64,000 nucleotides of DNA, from the NCBI RefSeq assembly GCF_017676345.1, contig NZ_JAFFZM010000020.1, positions 62,001 through 126,000 on the forward strand. The letters run 5' to 3'. This document shows positions 24,633-33,429 of this stretch, piece after piece. The position numbers were made by a program, and so were the translations under genes. Within the stretch, counting starts at the first letter, position 1; each line of letters opens with the position of its first letter. The notes beneath the pieces were generated by a model that saw only the letters and a list, made by a program, of their open reading frames with translations, had not been told where the DNA came from and made no database searches. The stretch comes from Streptomyces smyrnaeus. Lineage in GTDB: Bacteria; Actinomycetota; Actinomycetes; Streptomycetales; Streptomycetaceae.

Positions 24633-27026
24633 ATGCCTCGTTTCAGCGTGATCGTGCCCGTCCACCAGGTGCAGGCATATCTGCACGAGTGCCTCGACTC
24701 CGTGCTCGGGCAGTGCTTCGGCGACTTCGAACTGATCGCGGTCGACGACCACTCCCCGGACTCCAGCGGCGAGATCCTGGACGCCTACGCCGCCGCCGAC
24801 TCCCGGGTGACCGTCATCCATCTGGCGCAGAACGGCGGACTGGGCCCGGCACGCAACACCGGCACCGCACGCGCCCGCGGCGACTATGTGCTCTACCTCG
24901 ACAGCGACGACACCATGGCGCCCGGCACCCTGCGGGCGCTGGCCGAGCGGCTGTCGGCGACCAGCGACCCGGACGTGCTGGTGTTCGACTACGCCCCCGC
25001 CTACTGGGACGGCTCCCTCGGGCCCGCCGCCCACCCCCCTGTCCTGGGGCCCGACGCGGGGCCGGCCGTGTGCACCCTGGCCGAGCGGCCCGAACTGCTG
25101 CGACTGCCCGCCTTCCCCTGGTCCAAGGTCTACCGCCGCGACTTCCTGCTCCGCGAGAACCTGACCTTCCCGCCCGGTACCTACGAGGACACTCCCTGGA
25201 ACTTCCCCGTCCTGCTCACCGCGCGCACCATCGCGACGCTGGGCAGGGTCTGCGTGCACTACCGGCAGCGGCGCGGCGGCAGCATCCTGACCACCACCGG
25301 ACGCCGCCACTTCGACGTCTTCGACCAGTACGACCGGCTGTTCGCCTTCCTCGGAACGCGGCCCGAACTGGAGCGCTGGCGGCCCCATCTGCACCAGCGG
25401 ATGACCGACCACTTCGCCACCATCCACAGCAGCCCCGGCAGACTGCCCCGCACGGCCCGCGCCGAGTTCCTGCGCCGCGCTCGCTCGCACTGCCGCCGCC
25501 ACCGGCCCGCACCCGGCGCGGTCGGCCCGCCCGACACCACGGCCCGGCGGCTGCGGCGGCTGCTGGTGCGGTGCGGCGCGCACCGCACCTTCCGGCTGCT
25601 CTCACACGCCGGCCGGGCACGCCGCCTGCTGGGCGCCCGGCTGCGCACGGCGCGCTCCCGGCTGCGCACGGCGAGACTCCGCTGCCACTACCTCCTCCAG
25701 CGACGCCGCCCGCTCGATCCGAGGCTGGCCGTCTTCGACGCGTACGGGGGCCGCGGCTACTCCTGCAACCCGGCGGCGATCGAGGCGAAGGCCCGCGAGT
25801 TGGTCCCGGACATCCGCACGGCCTGGATATGCACCCCCGACCACGCGCACACCCTCCCGCCCGGCGTAGGGCACATCCGGCCGGGCTCGGCGGCGTACTG
25901 GACGGCGCTCGCCCGCGCCCGGTTCCTCGTCAGCAACGTCGACCTCCCGCACGGCTACCGCAAACGGCCCGGCCAGATCCTTGTGCAGACCCACCGCGGC
26001 ACTCCGCTCAAGCACATGGGCCTGGACCTGATGGCCTACCCGGCCGCCACGGACGGCACAGGCGACGCAGGCGCTACGGGCGGCACGGATTTCGCGCGGC
26101 TGCTGGAGCACACCGACCGCTGGGACTACAGCCTGTCCGCCAACCCGCACTCCACACTGGTGTGGGAGCGCGCCTACCCCTCGCCGTACACCACGCTGGA
26201 GTTCGGCCAGCCGCGCAACGACATCTTCCGGACCGCGACCGCCGCCGACGTGGCCCGTATCCGTGCCGAACTGGGCATCCCCGACCGGGTGACGGCCGTG
26301 CTGTACGCGCCCACCCACCGCGACTACCAGCGCGGCCGGCAGCCCTGGCCCGATCTGGCCCGGCTGGTGGCCGCGCTGGGCCCCTCCTACGTCGTCCTGT
26401 TCCGCTCGCACCCCCTCCACGCCGGCGAGGGCCTGCCGTGCGAGCCGCCCGGAGGGCTGATCGATGTGACGGCCCACCCCTCGGTCGAGGAGCTGTGCCT
26501 GGCCTCGGACGTACTGGTCACCGACTACTCGTCCCTGATGTTCGACTACGCCAACCTCGACCGGCCGCTGGTGATCCACGCCCCCGACCAGGAGGCCTAC
26601 CGGGCGGCGCGCGGCACCTACTTCGACATCACGGCCATGGCTCCGGGTCCCGTCGCGCGCCACGAGGACGAACTGATCGACCTCCTGGCGACCGGCGCCC
26701 ACGCCACCGAGCACGCCCGCGCCCGGCGCGCCGCCTTCCGTCGTCGGTTCTGCCCCTGGGACGACGGGCACGCGGCCGAACGCGTGGTGCGGCACGTCTT
26801 CCTCGGCGCGGGCCCGCCCGCCGTGCGCGGCCGAGTCCTCTCGGCATCGGACGCTCCCGGTCCCGCCTCCCCCGCACAACCGACGCCTCTTGCCCCTCTC
26901 GCAGCGAAGGACTGGTGGTCATGCCCCGCTTCAGCGTCGTCGTACCGGTGTTCAAGGTCCAGGGCTACCTGCGCGAGTGTCTCGACTCGGTACTCGGCCA
27001 GTCCTTCACCGACCTCGAACTCATAG
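24633..27026 (+). CDS. GT2 glycosyltransferase - CDP-glycerol glycerophosphotransferase (TagF-like) fusion, copy 1
   Basis: A 797-residue two-domain polymerase. The N-terminal GT2 domain (about 1-230) has IVPVHQVQAYL, VDDHSPDSSG and the DxD-type LYLDSDDT. An Arg-rich helical linker follows (about 260-365). The TagF/TagB-type domain (about 370-740) has TAWICTPD, LVQTHRGTPLKHMGLD, GQPRNDIF, LYAPTHRDYQ and VTDYSSLMFDYANLDRPLVIHAPD, the conserved CDP-glycerol transferase signatures. It should build a phosphate-linked polyol/sugar chain at the cytoplasmic membrane. A ribosome site is weak. The last 106 bases overlap the next gene in another frame; the natural end may once have been earlier. Confidence 0.88.
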   Translation: MPRFSVIVPVHQVQAYLHECLDSVLGQCFGDFELIAVDDHSPDSSGEILDAYAAADSRVTVIHLAQNGGLGPARNTGTARARGDYVLYLDSDDTMAPGTLRALAERLSATSDPDVLVFDYAPAYWDGSLGPAAHPPVLGPDAGPAVCTLAERPELLRLPAFPWSKVYRRDFLLRENLTFPPGTYEDTPWNFPVLLTARTIATLGRVCVHYRQRRGGSILTTTGRRHFDVFDQYDRLFAFLGTRPELERWRPHLHQRMTDHFATIHSSPGRLPRTARAEFLRRARSHCRRHRPAPGAVGPPDTTARRLRRLLVRCGAHRTFRLLSHAGRARRLLGARLRTARSRLRTARLRCHYLLQRRRPLDPRLAVFDAYGGRGYSCNPAAIEAKARELVPDIRTAWICTPDHAHTLPPGVGHIRPGSAAYWTALARARFLVSNVDLPHGYRKRPGQILVQTHRGTPLKHMGLDLMAYPAATDGTGDAGATGGTDFARLLEHTDRWDYSLSANPHSTLVWERAYPSPYTTLEFGQPRNDIFRTATAADVARIRAELGIPDRVTAVLYAPTHRDYQRGRQPWPDLARLVAALGPSYVVLFRSHPLHAGEGLPCEPPGGLIDVTAHPSVEELCLASDVLVTDYSSLMFDYANLDRPLVIHAPDQEAYRAARGTYFDITAMAPGPVARHEDELIDLLATGAHATEHARARRAAFRRRFCPWDDGHAAERVVRHVFLGAGPPAVRGRVLSASDAPGPASPAQPTPLAPLAAKDWWSCPASASSYRCSRSRATCASVSTRYSASPSPTSNS

Positions 27027-29209
27027 CCGTCGACGACCACTCGCCCGACCACAGCGGCGCGATACTCGACGAGTACGCGGCGCGCGATCCACGGATGCGG
27101 GTGCTGCACCTGCCCGAGAACGGCGGACTGGGGCCGGCCCGCAACATCGGCGTCGAGCACGCGTGCGGCGACTATCTGCTCTTCCTCGACAGCGACGACA
27201 GCTACCTGCCGGGCGCGCTCGCAGCGATCGACCGACAGCTGGCCGCCTGTGGCGACCCGGACGTGCTGATCTTCGACCACCAGCGCTCCTACTGGGACGG
27301 ACACACCGAGGCCAGCTCGTACGGCGAACAACTGGCGGCGGTCGGCACCCAGACCTTCACCGTGGCGGAGAACCCCGAACTGCTCACGCTCTTCCACGTC
27401 GCCTGGAACAAGGCCTACCGGCGCACGTTCTATCTGCGCGAGGGTTTCCGCTTCGAGCCCGGACTGTACGAGGACGCTCCGCTGTCGAACGAGGCGCTGG
27501 TGTGCGCCGGGTCCATCGGCTGCCTGCCGCGCGTCTGCGTCGACTACCGGCAGCGGCACCAGGGCGCCATCACCCGCTCCCCGGGACGCCGGCACTTCGA
27601 CATCTTCCCGCAGTACGCCTCCCTGTTCGCCTTCCTGGAGCGCCGGCCGGAATTGGCGGCACACCGCCCGCTGCTGTTCGAACGGGCCGTCTCGCACCTG
27701 ATCTTCTGCATACGGCACCGCGAACGGGTACGGCCCGCCGACCGGCGCGCCTTCTTCCGGGAGGCCGCCCGCCTCTACCGCACCCACGTGCCGCGCGGTT
27801 TCACACCGCCGCGCCACCGGGCCCGCGACTGCCGGCTGCTCGCCCACAACGCCTACGCCCTGTTCGCCGCACGGGAGTCGCTGCGCCGCACGGCCGGGCT
27901 CGCCCGGCGCTGCGCCCGCGCGGCCCGCCCCCCGCTCGCCCGCGCCCACCACGGCCTCTACTACGCCCTCCAGCGGCTGCTGCCCCTCTATCCGGACGTG
28001 GCCGTCTACTCCGCGTACTGGAACCGCGGGCCGGCCTGCAATCCGCAGGCGATCGAGGCCAAGGCCCGCGAGTTGGCGCCGCACCTGCGCAGCGTGTGGG
28101 TCGTCCGCCAGGACGCCGTCCCCTCCCTGCCGCCCGGCACCGACCATGTGGTGCCCGGCTCGCGGCGCTACTGGCGGATGCTGGCGCGCGCCCGGTACTT
28201 CGTCAACAACGTCAACTTCCCCGACCACCTGGTGAAGCGGCCGGGCCAGGTGCATGTGATGACCCACCACGGCACCCCGCTCAAGACGATGGGCCTGGAC
28301 CAGCAGCCGTACCCGGCCGCGGCCCAGATGGACTTCGGCAGGCTGCTGCGCCGGGCGGGCCGCTGGGATGTGAGCGTCACCTCCAACCCGCACTCGGCCG
28401 AGGTGTGGGACCGCGTCTTCCCCTGCGGCTACGAGGATCTGCCGGCGGGCTATCCGCGCAACGACCGCTACGCCTCCGCCACCGCCGAGGAGGTCGCCGC
28501 CGTCCGCGCCCGGCTGGGCATCCCGCGCGGCCGGATCGCCCTGCTGTACGCGCCCACGGCCCGCGACTACCGCAAGGGGTTCGTCCCCCACCTGGACCTG
28601 GAGCGGCTGAGCGCGGGGCTGGGCGAAGAGTACGTGTTGCTGGTGCGTACGCACTACTACTACGGGCGGGACAGCGTGCTGCGCGACCTGCACACCCGCG
28701 GACTGGTGCGGGACGTCTCCCGGCACCCGTCGGTCGAGGACCTGTGCCTGGCGGCGGACGCGCTGGTCACGGACTACTCGTCGCTGATGTTCGACTACGC
28801 CAACCTCGACCGGCCGCTGGTGATCCACGCCCCCGACTGGGAGAGCTACCGCGACACCCGCGGCGTCTACTTCGATCTGCTCTCCGGCCGCCCCGGCGAG
28901 ACCCCCGGCCCCGTCACCCGCACCGAGGACGAGCTGACAGCGGTCTTCCGCAGCGGCACCTGGTGCGGCCCGGAGGCCCGCGCCCTGCGGCGCGCCTTCC
29001 GCGCCCGCTTCTGCCCCTGGGACGACGGCCGCGCCGCCGAACGCGTCGTACGCCGCGTGCTGCTGGGGGAGCCCTCTTCGAGCCTGCCGCCGTTGCTTCC
29101 GCCGGACGAGCGGCGCCGGGCGCCCACCCCGCAGGAGGCGGAGGCCGACGTGGCGGCGACCCCGCAGGCCGCCCACGACCTGGGCGTCGCCCCGGAGCCC
29201 TTCAGCTGA
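26921..29209 (+). CDS. GT2 glycosyltransferase - CDP-glycerol glycerophosphotransferase (TagF-like) fusion, copy 2
   Basis: A 762-residue paralogue of the upstream protein, with the same order: GT2 (MPRFSVVVPVFKVQGYLRE, VDDHSPDHSG, LFLDSDDS), helical linker, and TagF-like domain (SVWVVRQDAVP, VMTHHGTPLKTMGLDQ, GYPRNDRY, LYAPTARDYRKGF, VTDYSSLMFDYANLDRPLVIHAPD). The ATG at 26921 has GAAGGA about 10 bases before it. The two proteins are nearly identical at the catalytic signatures but differ in the linker, as expected for a duplication followed by acquisition of different acceptors. A perfect hairpin terminator follows. Confidence 0.88.
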   Translation: MPRFSVVVPVFKVQGYLRECLDSVLGQSFTDLELIAVDDHSPDHSGAILDEYAARDPRMRVLHLPENGGLGPARNIGVEHACGDYLLFLDSDDSYLPGALAAIDRQLAACGDPDVLIFDHQRSYWDGHTEASSYGEQLAAVGTQTFTVAENPELLTLFHVAWNKAYRRTFYLREGFRFEPGLYEDAPLSNEALVCAGSIGCLPRVCVDYRQRHQGAITRSPGRRHFDIFPQYASLFAFLERRPELAAHRPLLFERAVSHLIFCIRHRERVRPADRRAFFREAARLYRTHVPRGFTPPRHRARDCRLLAHNAYALFAARESLRRTAGLARRCARAARPPLARAHHGLYYALQRLLPLYPDVAVYSAYWNRGPACNPQAIEAKARELAPHLRSVWVVRQDAVPSLPPGTDHVVPGSRRYWRMLARARYFVNNVNFPDHLVKRPGQVHVMTHHGTPLKTMGLDQQPYPAAAQMDFGRLLRRAGRWDVSVTSNPHSAEVWDRVFPCGYEDLPAGYPRNDRYASATAEEVAAVRARLGIPRGRIALLYAPTARDYRKGFVPHLDLERLSAGLGEEYVLLVRTHYYYGRDSVLRDLHTRGLVRDVSRHPSVEDLCLAADALVTDYSSLMFDYANLDRPLVIHAPDWESYRDTRGVYFDLLSGRPGETPGPVTRTEDELTAVFRSGTWCGPEARALRRAFRARFCPWDDGRAAERVVRRVLLGEPSSSLPPLLPPDERRRAPTPQEAEADVAATPQAAHDLGVAPEPFS

Positions 29210-29220
29210 CCCTTTCAGTC

Positions 29221-29271
29221 GGCCCCTTCAGCTGATCGCGTCCGCACGGCGCGCGGTCAGCTGAAGGGGCC
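29221..29271. terminator. Bidirectional terminator between convergent genes
   Basis: A perfect 15-bp inverted repeat, GGCCCCTTCAGCTGA / TCAGCTGAAGGGGCC, around a 21-base GC-rich loop. It sits between the second TagF fusion gene (stop 29209) and the convergent GT2 gene (stop 29284). Confidence 0.85.
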
Positions 29272-29283
29272 GGCCGCGGGCCG

Positions 29284-30351
29284 TCAGTCCAGCATCGCCG
29301 CCATCAGGCGCCGTACGGCGGGGAAGCGCCCGACCGTCGGCGGGCGGGGAGTGCGCGCCGGGTCGGCGGCGATCTCCGCGCACAGCGCGGCCACATCCCC
29401 GCGCCAGGCCAGCTCCAGGGTCCGGCGGCGGCGGGGGTCGATCCGCTCCAGCACCCCGTCGCCGTAGGCGCCGATCAGCCGGGCCGCGCCCGTGCAGACC
29501 GCCTCCCGCTCCTGGGGCGGGAGCGCGGCGAAGTCCGCGCCGAACAGCTGGAAGAGTTCGACGTGGAAGTGGCGTTTGTGGAAGGCGTCACGCAGCGGCC
29601 CGGGGGCCAGGAAGCGGCAGGTGGCCTCGAAAAGCCGCTCCGTGCAGCTGAGCCGGGTCGCGGGGCCGGCGCGGAAGGTGATGTTGCTGGAGTCGGTGCG
29701 GCGGACGGCGAAGTAGTACGGCTCGTCGGCCAGTACGGAGATCCGGGCGGCGCGTACACACGCCTCCAGCACGAACGGCTGGTCGCTGAAGGCGGGCATG
29801 GACTCGTCGTAGCGGATGCCGTGCTCCTCGATCAGGGAGCGGCGGAACAGCTTGGTGTTGGACAGCGCCCACGGCAGCCCGTCGCCGACCAGCCGGATGA
29901 CCGGTGCCGTGCGGCTGAAGACACCAGTGGGGACGGTGCGTTCGCCGATCGGCACCATCTTGCACAGCAGCACGTCCGAGCGGCAGTTGTCGGCCATGGT
30001 GACCATGCGCTCCAGCGCCACGGGCGCCAGATGGTCGTCGGCGCCGAGGAAGAAGACGTAGCGCCCGGCGGCCAGCCCCAGGCCCCGGTTGCAGGGAGCT
30101 GCCGGGCCGCCCGAGTTGGGCTGCCGCACGGTGGTGAACAGGCCGGGGTGCTGGGCGGCGAAGCGTTCGATCTCCTCGGTACTGCCGTCGGTGGAACCGT
30201 CGTCGACGACGATCACCTGGGTCCGCCGCCGCCCGAGCGTCTGCTCGACGAGGGAGGACAGGCAGCGGGTGAGGTACGGCATCGTGTTGTGGACGGGGAC
30301 GACGACGCTGACGTCCGGGCGGTCCGGGCGGGGCCCGGGCCCGGTGGTCAT
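29284..30351 (-). CDS. Family 2 glycosyltransferase
   Basis: A 355-residue GT-A fold transferase. Signatures are VSVVVPVHNTMPYL, VIVVDDGSTDGS, NSGGPAAPCNRGL and the DxD-like FFLGADDHLAP. It has no TM helices, so it acts on the cytoplasmic face, probably adding a sugar to a lipid-linked intermediate. The ATG at 30351 overlaps the stop of the nucleotide-sugar dehydrogenase gene (ATGA). It is the last gene of a minus-strand run that starts at 38743. Confidence 0.88.
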   Translation of the reverse strand: MTTGPGPRPDRPDVSVVVPVHNTMPYLTRCLSSLVEQTLGRRRTQVIVVDDGSTDGSTEEIERFAAQHPGLFTTVRQPNSGGPAAPCNRGLGLAAGRYVFFLGADDHLAPVALERMVTMADNCRSDVLLCKMVPIGERTVPTGVFSRTAPVIRLVGDGLPWALSNTKLFRRSLIEEHGIRYDESMPAFSDQPFVLEACVRAARISVLADEPYYFAVRRTDSSNITFRAGPATRLSCTERLFEATCRFLAPGPLRDAFHKRHFHVELFQLFGADFAALPPQEREAVCTGAARLIGAYGDGVLERIDPRRRRTLELAWRGDVAALCAEIAADPARTPRPPTVGRFPAVRRLMAAMLD

Positions 30352-31658
30352 GCGCGCACCACCCCTCGCCCGGCGCCGTCCCCGATGACCACCCGGCGTA
30401 CACCCGCCCACAGCGCCGGGTCGGTGACGCGGCGGCCGTCGACCAGCACCCGGACGCCCGGCAGCTGGTCGGCGGACAGCTCGCGGTAGGCGGGGTGGTC
30501 GGTCTGGACGACGGCGGCGGTCACCCGCTGGCCGGTGTGCGGGCGCAGCCCCATGTCGGCCAGCTCGTGCGGCTCGTACAGCGGGTCGGAGACGTAGGGG
30601 CGCGCTCCCCGCGCGCGCAGCGCCGACACCGTGGGGAAGACGCCGGAGAACGCGGTCTCCTTCACCCCGCCCCGGTAGGCGGCGCCCAGTACCAGCACCT
30701 CGGCCCCGCTCAGATCGCCGTAGGCGTCGGCGAGCAGGTCGACGGCGTGCTCGGGCATGGCCTCGTTGGTCTCGCGCCCGGCGCGTACGACGGCCGCCGC
30801 CGGGTCGTTCCACAGGTACATGCGCGGGTAGACGGGGATGCAGTGGCCGCCCACGGCGATGCCGGGGCGGTGGATGTGGCTGTAGGGCTGGGTGTTGCAG
30901 GCGTCGATGACGGCCTCGATGTCCACACCGGACCGGTCGGCGAACCGGGCGAACTGGTTGGCCAGCGCGATGTTGACGTCCCGGTAGGTCGTCTCGGCCA
31001 GCTTCGCCAGCTCGGCGGCCTCCGCCGAGCCCAGGTCCCACACCCCGTTGGGCCGGGGCAGCTCCTCGCGGACGTCGAAGTCCAGCACGGACTCGTAGAA
31101 GCGCACACCGTCCTTGGCCGAGTGCGGGCCGATGCCGCCGACCAGCTTGGGGTAGCGGCGCAGATCGGCGAAGACCCGCCCGGTGAAGACCCGTTCGGGC
31201 GAGAAGACCAGCGAGAAGTCCCGCTCCGGCAGCAGCCCCGAGCCCTCGCCGAGCATCGGCGCGAAGCGGTCGCGGGTGGTGCCGACCGGCAGCGTCGTCT
31301 CGTAGCTGACCAGGGCGCCGGGGCGCAGCCCGGCGGCGACGGCCCGGGTCGCGGCGTCCATCGCACGGAAGTCGGGCGTGCCCCGCTCGTCGACGAACAG
31401 CGGTACGACCACGACCACGGCCTCCGCGTCGGCGACGGCCTCCGTGGTGTCCGTCGTCGCCGACAGCCGCCCGGCCTCGACCGCTTCGGCCAGCCGTTCG
31501 TCCAGGCCCGCCTCACCGGGGAACGGCACCACCTTGTCGTTGACGCTCGCCACCACCCGCGCGTCGGTGTCCGCGCCCGTCACGCGGTGTCCCTTGGCCG
31601 CGAACTGGACGGCCAGCGGCAGTCCGATCTTCCCGAGCGCCACCACACAGATCCGCAT
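30348..31658 (-). CDS. Nucleotide-sugar 6-dehydrogenase (UDP-HexNAc type, WbpA/WecC-like)
   Basis: A 436-residue NAD-dependent enzyme that oxidises C6 of a UDP-sugar to the carboxylate. Visible features are the Rossmann entry VVALGKIGLPLAVQFAAKGH, the catalytic Cys in GGHCIPVYP, ETTLPVGTTRD and SPERVFTG, and NALAN-like central helix residues (DVNIALANQFA). The subfamily with GHCIP is the one acting on UDP-GlcNAc or UDP-ManNAc rather than UDP-glucose. The ATG at 31658 has AAGGAGA upstream. Encoded with a Gfo/Idh oxidoreductase, a DegT aminotransferase and a hexapeptide acyltransferase, it is best read as WbpA-like (inference). Confidence 0.88.
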   Translation of the reverse strand: MRICVVALGKIGLPLAVQFAAKGHRVTGADTDARVVASVNDKVVPFPGEAGLDERLAEAVEAGRLSATTDTTEAVADAEAVVVVVPLFVDERGTPDFRAMDAATRAVAAGLRPGALVSYETTLPVGTTRDRFAPMLGEGSGLLPERDFSLVFSPERVFTGRVFADLRRYPKLVGGIGPHSAKDGVRFYESVLDFDVREELPRPNGVWDLGSAEAAELAKLAETTYRDVNIALANQFARFADRSGVDIEAVIDACNTQPYSHIHRPGIAVGGHCIPVYPRMYLWNDPAAAVVRAGRETNEAMPEHAVDLLADAYGDLSGAEVLVLGAAYRGGVKETAFSGVFPTVSALRARGARPYVSDPLYEPHELADMGLRPHTGQRVTAAVVQTDHPAYRELSADQLPGVRVLVDGRRVTDPALWAGVRRVVIGDGAGRGVVRA

Positions 31659-33369
31659 TCCGGTCTCCTTCTGGCTGTTCCTGATGGTCCCGCCGCTCCT
31701 GGGCCGCCGACTGGAGCAGCTGGGTGTAGATCCGGTCGAGGGTGCGGGCCTGCGCCTCCCAGGTCCACCGCTCCAGCAGCCCGGGGCGCTCGTAGGCCGC
31801 GCGGTAGCGCTCCGGGTCGTCGAGCACCGCCCGCACGGCGCGTACGTAGTCGGCGGTGTCCTCGGCGCGGAAGACCTCGCCCTGCCCGGTCTCCAAGGTG
31901 GTGGCCGCCATCGTCTTGACGTCACTGACCACCAGCGGCAGCCGGGCGTGCGCGTACTCGAAGAACTTGGTGATCAGCGCGATCTCGTGGTTCGTCCAGT
32001 GGTGCAGCGGAATCGCGCCCACGTCCGCCTCGGTGAGGAAGGGAACCACCTGCCAGTAGGGCACGTACGGCAGCACATGCAGCCGGTCGGCCACCCCGAG
32101 CGCCGCCGCCCGCGCCCGCAGCTCACGCGGATACCCGGCGGCGGGCTTGGGGACGACCAGCGCCGTGTGCACCCCGGGCAGCGCGGGCAGCGCCTCCACC
32201 ATCGTGTCCAGACCGCGCTGCGGCGCGGCGGCACCGCTGTAGACGACCAGCGGTGTGTCGGTGCCGATGCCGCACAGGGCGCGCAGACTCGGCACGGCGC
32301 TGTCGGCGGCGCCCTCCTGCGCCTCGTAACGCGCCTCGCACGAGCTGCGGCGGGTGGTGTGCTGCTCCGGGGCGTTGAGGACGACGGCGGGCTCCTCGGC
32401 CAGCCGGTGGGAGCTGCGCAGCAGCGCCGCGAGGGTGCCCGACACCGTGACGGCGGCGTCCGCGCAGGGCACGTACTCGCGCTCGTGCGCCAGATGGGCC
32501 GGCAGCCACCGCACATCGTTCTGCCAGGGCCGGACGCCGGGCAGATACTCGTGCGCGTCCCACACCAGCTTCACCGGCCGCCCCTCGGCCGCCGCACGGA
32601 CCTTGGCGCGCGCTCCCACGCCCAGCATCCGGAAGTCGTGGGCGTGGATGATGTCCGGCCGCAACTCGTCCACCACCCGGCCGTAGGCCAGCTCGAAGTC
32701 GTAGAGGCTCGGCCACAGCCTGCGCCAGCAGCGCTCCTTGAGGGTGCGCTGCCACCAGGCCACTGCCGCGCGGTCCAGCAGTGTGCCGGTGCCGCGCAGC
32801 GCGGTCCTGCGGTCGAGCTGCCGGGTACGGAAGCCGACCCAGCGCTGGACGAGCCGGGCCGCGGCGCGCGGCAGCGCGAGCCGGGCGGCTGCGTACGGCC
32901 GGACGAGCCGGGCGGCGGCACGGGGGAGCGCCACGGGGGACGGGCGACGGCTGCGGGCGAGGGCTCCGGTGGCGGCGGCTCCCGCGGTCAGCGCGGCGCG
33001 CCGGGTGCGCAGTTCGTCGCGCCACGCCTTGACCCGCTGCACCCGGTAGGGCGCGGTGCCCGGCCGGTAGGCCAGCGGCCGGGTCAGCAGCGGGCGGCGC
33101 GCCGTGCGGGGCGGGTGCGCCAGCGGGGTGGGTACCGGCAGCAGCCGTACCTGGGCCGGGCCGATGCGCCAGGAGGCGGGCCGCCCGTCGGGGGACCGGC
33201 CCAGCAGCGTCACCTCCCACCCGGCCTCGGCGGCCGAGCGGGCGGTCTTCTGCACCCGGGAGTCACCGACCACCCCGTTGCACACCAGCATCACGATCCG
33301 GCCCCGCCGCCCGGCGGGCCGCTCCGGTGCCGGGGTGTCGCTCGTCCCGGGGCCGCTGTCGGACTCCAC
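31513..33369 (-). CDS. GT4-type glycosyltransferase
   Basis: A 618-residue GT-B transferase. The N-terminal domain begins IVMLVCNGVVGDSRVQKTARSAAEAGW, a signature shared with the 934-residue protein upstream, suggesting duplication. An Arg/Ala-rich insertion (about 95-190) separates it from PDIIHAHDF and WDAHEYLPG. The nucleotide-binding half has VYSGAAAPQRGLDTMVEALP and the Glu-containing TKFFEYAHARLPLVVSD. The final 48 residues overlap the dehydrogenase gene in another frame (146 bp) and are low-complexity, so the functional end is probably near LLQSAAQERR. The ATG at 33369 follows a GAGGGGAAG site. Confidence 0.83.
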   Translation of the reverse strand: MESDSGPGTSDTPAPERPAGRRGRIVMLVCNGVVGDSRVQKTARSAAEAGWEVTLLGRSPDGRPASWRIGPAQVRLLPVPTPLAHPPRTARRPLLTRPLAYRPGTAPYRVQRVKAWRDELRTRRAALTAGAAATGALARSRRPSPVALPRAAARLVRPYAAARLALPRAAARLVQRWVGFRTRQLDRRTALRGTGTLLDRAAVAWWQRTLKERCWRRLWPSLYDFELAYGRVVDELRPDIIHAHDFRMLGVGARAKVRAAAEGRPVKLVWDAHEYLPGVRPWQNDVRWLPAHLAHEREYVPCADAAVTVSGTLAALLRSSHRLAEEPAVVLNAPEQHTTRRSSCEARYEAQEGAADSAVPSLRALCGIGTDTPLVVYSGAAAPQRGLDTMVEALPALPGVHTALVVPKPAAGYPRELRARAAALGVADRLHVLPYVPYWQVVPFLTEADVGAIPLHHWTNHEIALITKFFEYAHARLPLVVSDVKTMAATTLETGQGEVFRAEDTADYVRAVRAVLDDPERYRAAYERPGLLERWTWEAQARTLDRIYTQLLQSAAQERRDHQEQPEGDRNADLCGGAREDRTAAGRPVRGQGTPRDGRGHRRAGGGERQRQGGAVPR

Positions 33370-33429
33370 GGCTTCCCCTCTCTGTTGTCGGCTGCCGCTC
33401 TCTGTCGTCGGCTGCCGGCCGCTGCGGCC

